From NCBI RefSeq assembly GCF_026342735.1, contig NZ_JAPEMM010000001.1, positions 1 through 64,000 of the forward strand: a stretch of DNA of 64,000 nucleotides, given 5' to 3'. Source of the DNA: Streptomyces sp. NBC_00193 (lineage in GTDB: Bacteria; Actinomycetota; Actinomycetes; Streptomycetales; Streptomycetaceae). Position numbers and translations under genes: made by a program. Shown in pieces: positions 62,900-64,000 of this stretch (position 1 is its first letter; each line of letters opens with the position of its first letter). Under the pieces are notes generated by a model. That model did no database searches, had not been told where the DNA came from, and saw nothing but the letters and a program-made list of their open reading frames with translations.

Positions 62900-63984
62900 C
62901 GGGCGCTCCCGAGAGCGGTCAGGGGGTCGACGGCGGTGATCCGCCGGATGGACAGGGCGGCGCCCAGCGCGCCGAGCGCGATCATGACGGCGGCCGGGAC
63001 CAGCACGGTGGCCGCGTCGAGCACGAAGGGCACGTCACCGCCGCTGATCAGCGCTCCGAAGCCGACCGCGAGCGCGGTGCCCGCACCGGTGCCGAGCGCC
63101 AGCATCACCACGGCCTGCCCGAGGGCGTCCTTGAGCAGGTACGGGGTGGAGGCACCCAGTGCCTTCAGCACGGCGATGTCCCCGCTGCGCTGGATGGTCC
63201 ACACGGTGAAGAAGGCTCCTATGACCAGGGCCGAGATGGCGAAGAGGAACCCGCGCATCAGCTGGAGCGAGCCGTTCTCGGAGGTGTAGGAGCCGATCGC
63301 GCTGAGCGCCTCGTCGACGGTCTGCGCCGTGGTGGCGGTGGCCCGGTCGCCGGCCGCCCAGTCGACGCCCTTGCCGTCCAGGGCCACGACGGTGGCGAGG
63401 GTGTCGATGGAGGTGCCGGGGTTCCCGACGCGCTGCCAGTCGTTGAGGTCCATCCAGACGACCGGGGTGTGGCTGTAGGCGGCGGTGCCGGAGACGGCGG
63501 CCACGGTCGTCTCGACCTGGCCGATCCGGAGCTTGGCTCCGGCGGTCAGCCCGCCGAGCTCCTTGGCGGCCTTCTCCGTGAGGACCACCCCGCCCTGGGC
63601 GAGCCCGCTCCCCCGGGGTGCGAGGGGGCCCGCCGGATCCACGCCGAAGACGGACACGGCCGCCGTGCGCTCACCCGAGACGACGTTGGTGGTGCGGATG
63701 CCCAGCGGCTGCGCCGAGGTCACCCCGGGCTGCTCCCGCCAGGCCAGCCAGGCCTTCTCGGGCACCTGGGAGTTGGTGAAGGAGACCTTCTGGTCCCCGG
63801 CGGGCGCGGCGAACGCGAGGCGGGTGGTGGCGGGCAGGCCGGTGATGGCCGAGATGTTTTCCCGGGCCAGGCCCGCGGTGAGCCCGGACAACAGGCCGAC
63901 CAGCAGCGTGATCAGCAGTACGACCGAGCCCATCAGGGCGAAGCGGCCCTTCGCGAACCGTAGATCTCTCCATGCGACGAACAT
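62896..63984 (-). CDS. FtsX-like ABC transporter permease
   Basis: 362 residues from ATG 63984 (AAGG/GGGG upstream; GTG 63993 possible). One N-terminal helix, an outside domain of about 230 residues, then three helices (LMRGFLFAISALVIGAFFTVWTIQRSGDIAVLKALGASTPYLL, AVVMLALGTGAGTALAVGFGALI, PAAVMIALGALGAALSIRRI). This is the FtsX/MacB layout with the typical LKALGA motif. Substrate unknown. Coupled to the ATPase. Confidence 0.9.
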   Translation of the reverse strand: MFVAWRDLRFAKGRFALMGSVVLLITLLVGLLSGLTAGLARENISAITGLPATTRLAFAAPAGDQKVSFTNSQVPEKAWLAWREQPGVTSAQPLGIRTTNVVSGERTAAVSVFGVDPAGPLAPRGSGLAQGGVVLTEKAAKELGGLTAGAKLRIGQVETTVAAVSGTAAYSHTPVVWMDLNDWQRVGNPGTSIDTLATVVALDGKGVDWAAGDRATATTAQTVDEALSAIGSYTSENGSLQLMRGFLFAISALVIGAFFTVWTIQRSGDIAVLKALGASTPYLLKDALGQAVVMLALGTGAGTALAVGFGALISGGDVPFVLDAATVLVPAAVMIALGALGAALSIRRITAVDPLTALGSAR

Positions 63985-64000
63985 GTTCCCCACCTTGGTC

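Overview
The window is high-GC actinobacterial chromosome, almost certainly Streptomyces or a close relative. GC-rich third codon positions, GTG/TTG starts, ATGA/GTGA-coupled operons, F420-type enzymes, lipoboxes, an allR-allB-alc allantoin locus and rare TTA codons all point that way. It holds about 50 protein genes, one tRNA-Trp, one wrecked tnpB element and several clear palindromic operators and hairpin terminators.

Region by region: (1) 1-6730, a secreted glycan-degradation group: a discoidin/beta-helix protein cut by the window edge, a discoidin-GH2-like-discoidin enzyme and a GH3 beta-glucosidase. (2) 6790-16944, the most unusual part, a plus-strand locus with two modules. Module 1 is an XRE-like regulator, an IrrE/ImmA-type HEXXH peptidase, two paralogous seven-helix membrane proteins, an FAD oxidoreductase and an Old Yellow Enzyme homologue. 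Module 2 is a second HEXXH peptidase, a third seven-helix protein and a second FAD monooxygenase. It looks like a membrane-sensing, proteolysis and redox-chemistry system. (3) 16958-21548, a minus-strand pyrimidine/hydantoin catabolic operon (nitrilase-type amidohydrolase, class III aminotransferase, dihydropyrimidinase, F420-type LLM oxidoreductase). (4) 21722-28909, a low-complexity hypothetical protein, a tnpB pseudogene in three frames, a PPOX protein, a MarR/MBL divergent pair, an alginate-lyase-like lipoprotein and a small XRE regulator.

(5) 28974-33587, a type I methionine aminopeptidase, a gamma-glutamyltransferase with a TTA codon, a membrane-anchored unknown and a P450. (6) 33660-40732, envelope functions: response regulator, kinase and lipoprotein; a FemAB-like transferase coupled to a MurJ flippase; an L,D-transpeptidase. 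(7) 40857-49739, a secreted S15-like hydrolase, the gluABCD-type uptake operon, exonuclease III, an MBL protein, tRNA-Trp and a ROK kinase. (8) 49756-53872, a sugar ABC importer operon ending in the ROK kinase, divergent from a Gfo/Idh/MocA dehydrogenase. (9) 54037-58337, a P450, a DMT exporter and small redox enzymes. (10) 58541-62137, allantoicase and allantoinase divergent from an IclR repressor, with candidate operators between them. (11) 62207-63984, a MacB/LolD-like ABC ATPase and its permease.

Most of the window is ordinary chromosome. The parts worth follow-up are the 6.8-16.9 kb locus, the apparently leaderless, palindrome-overlapped map gene with its divergent regulator, and the two TTA-bearing genes.
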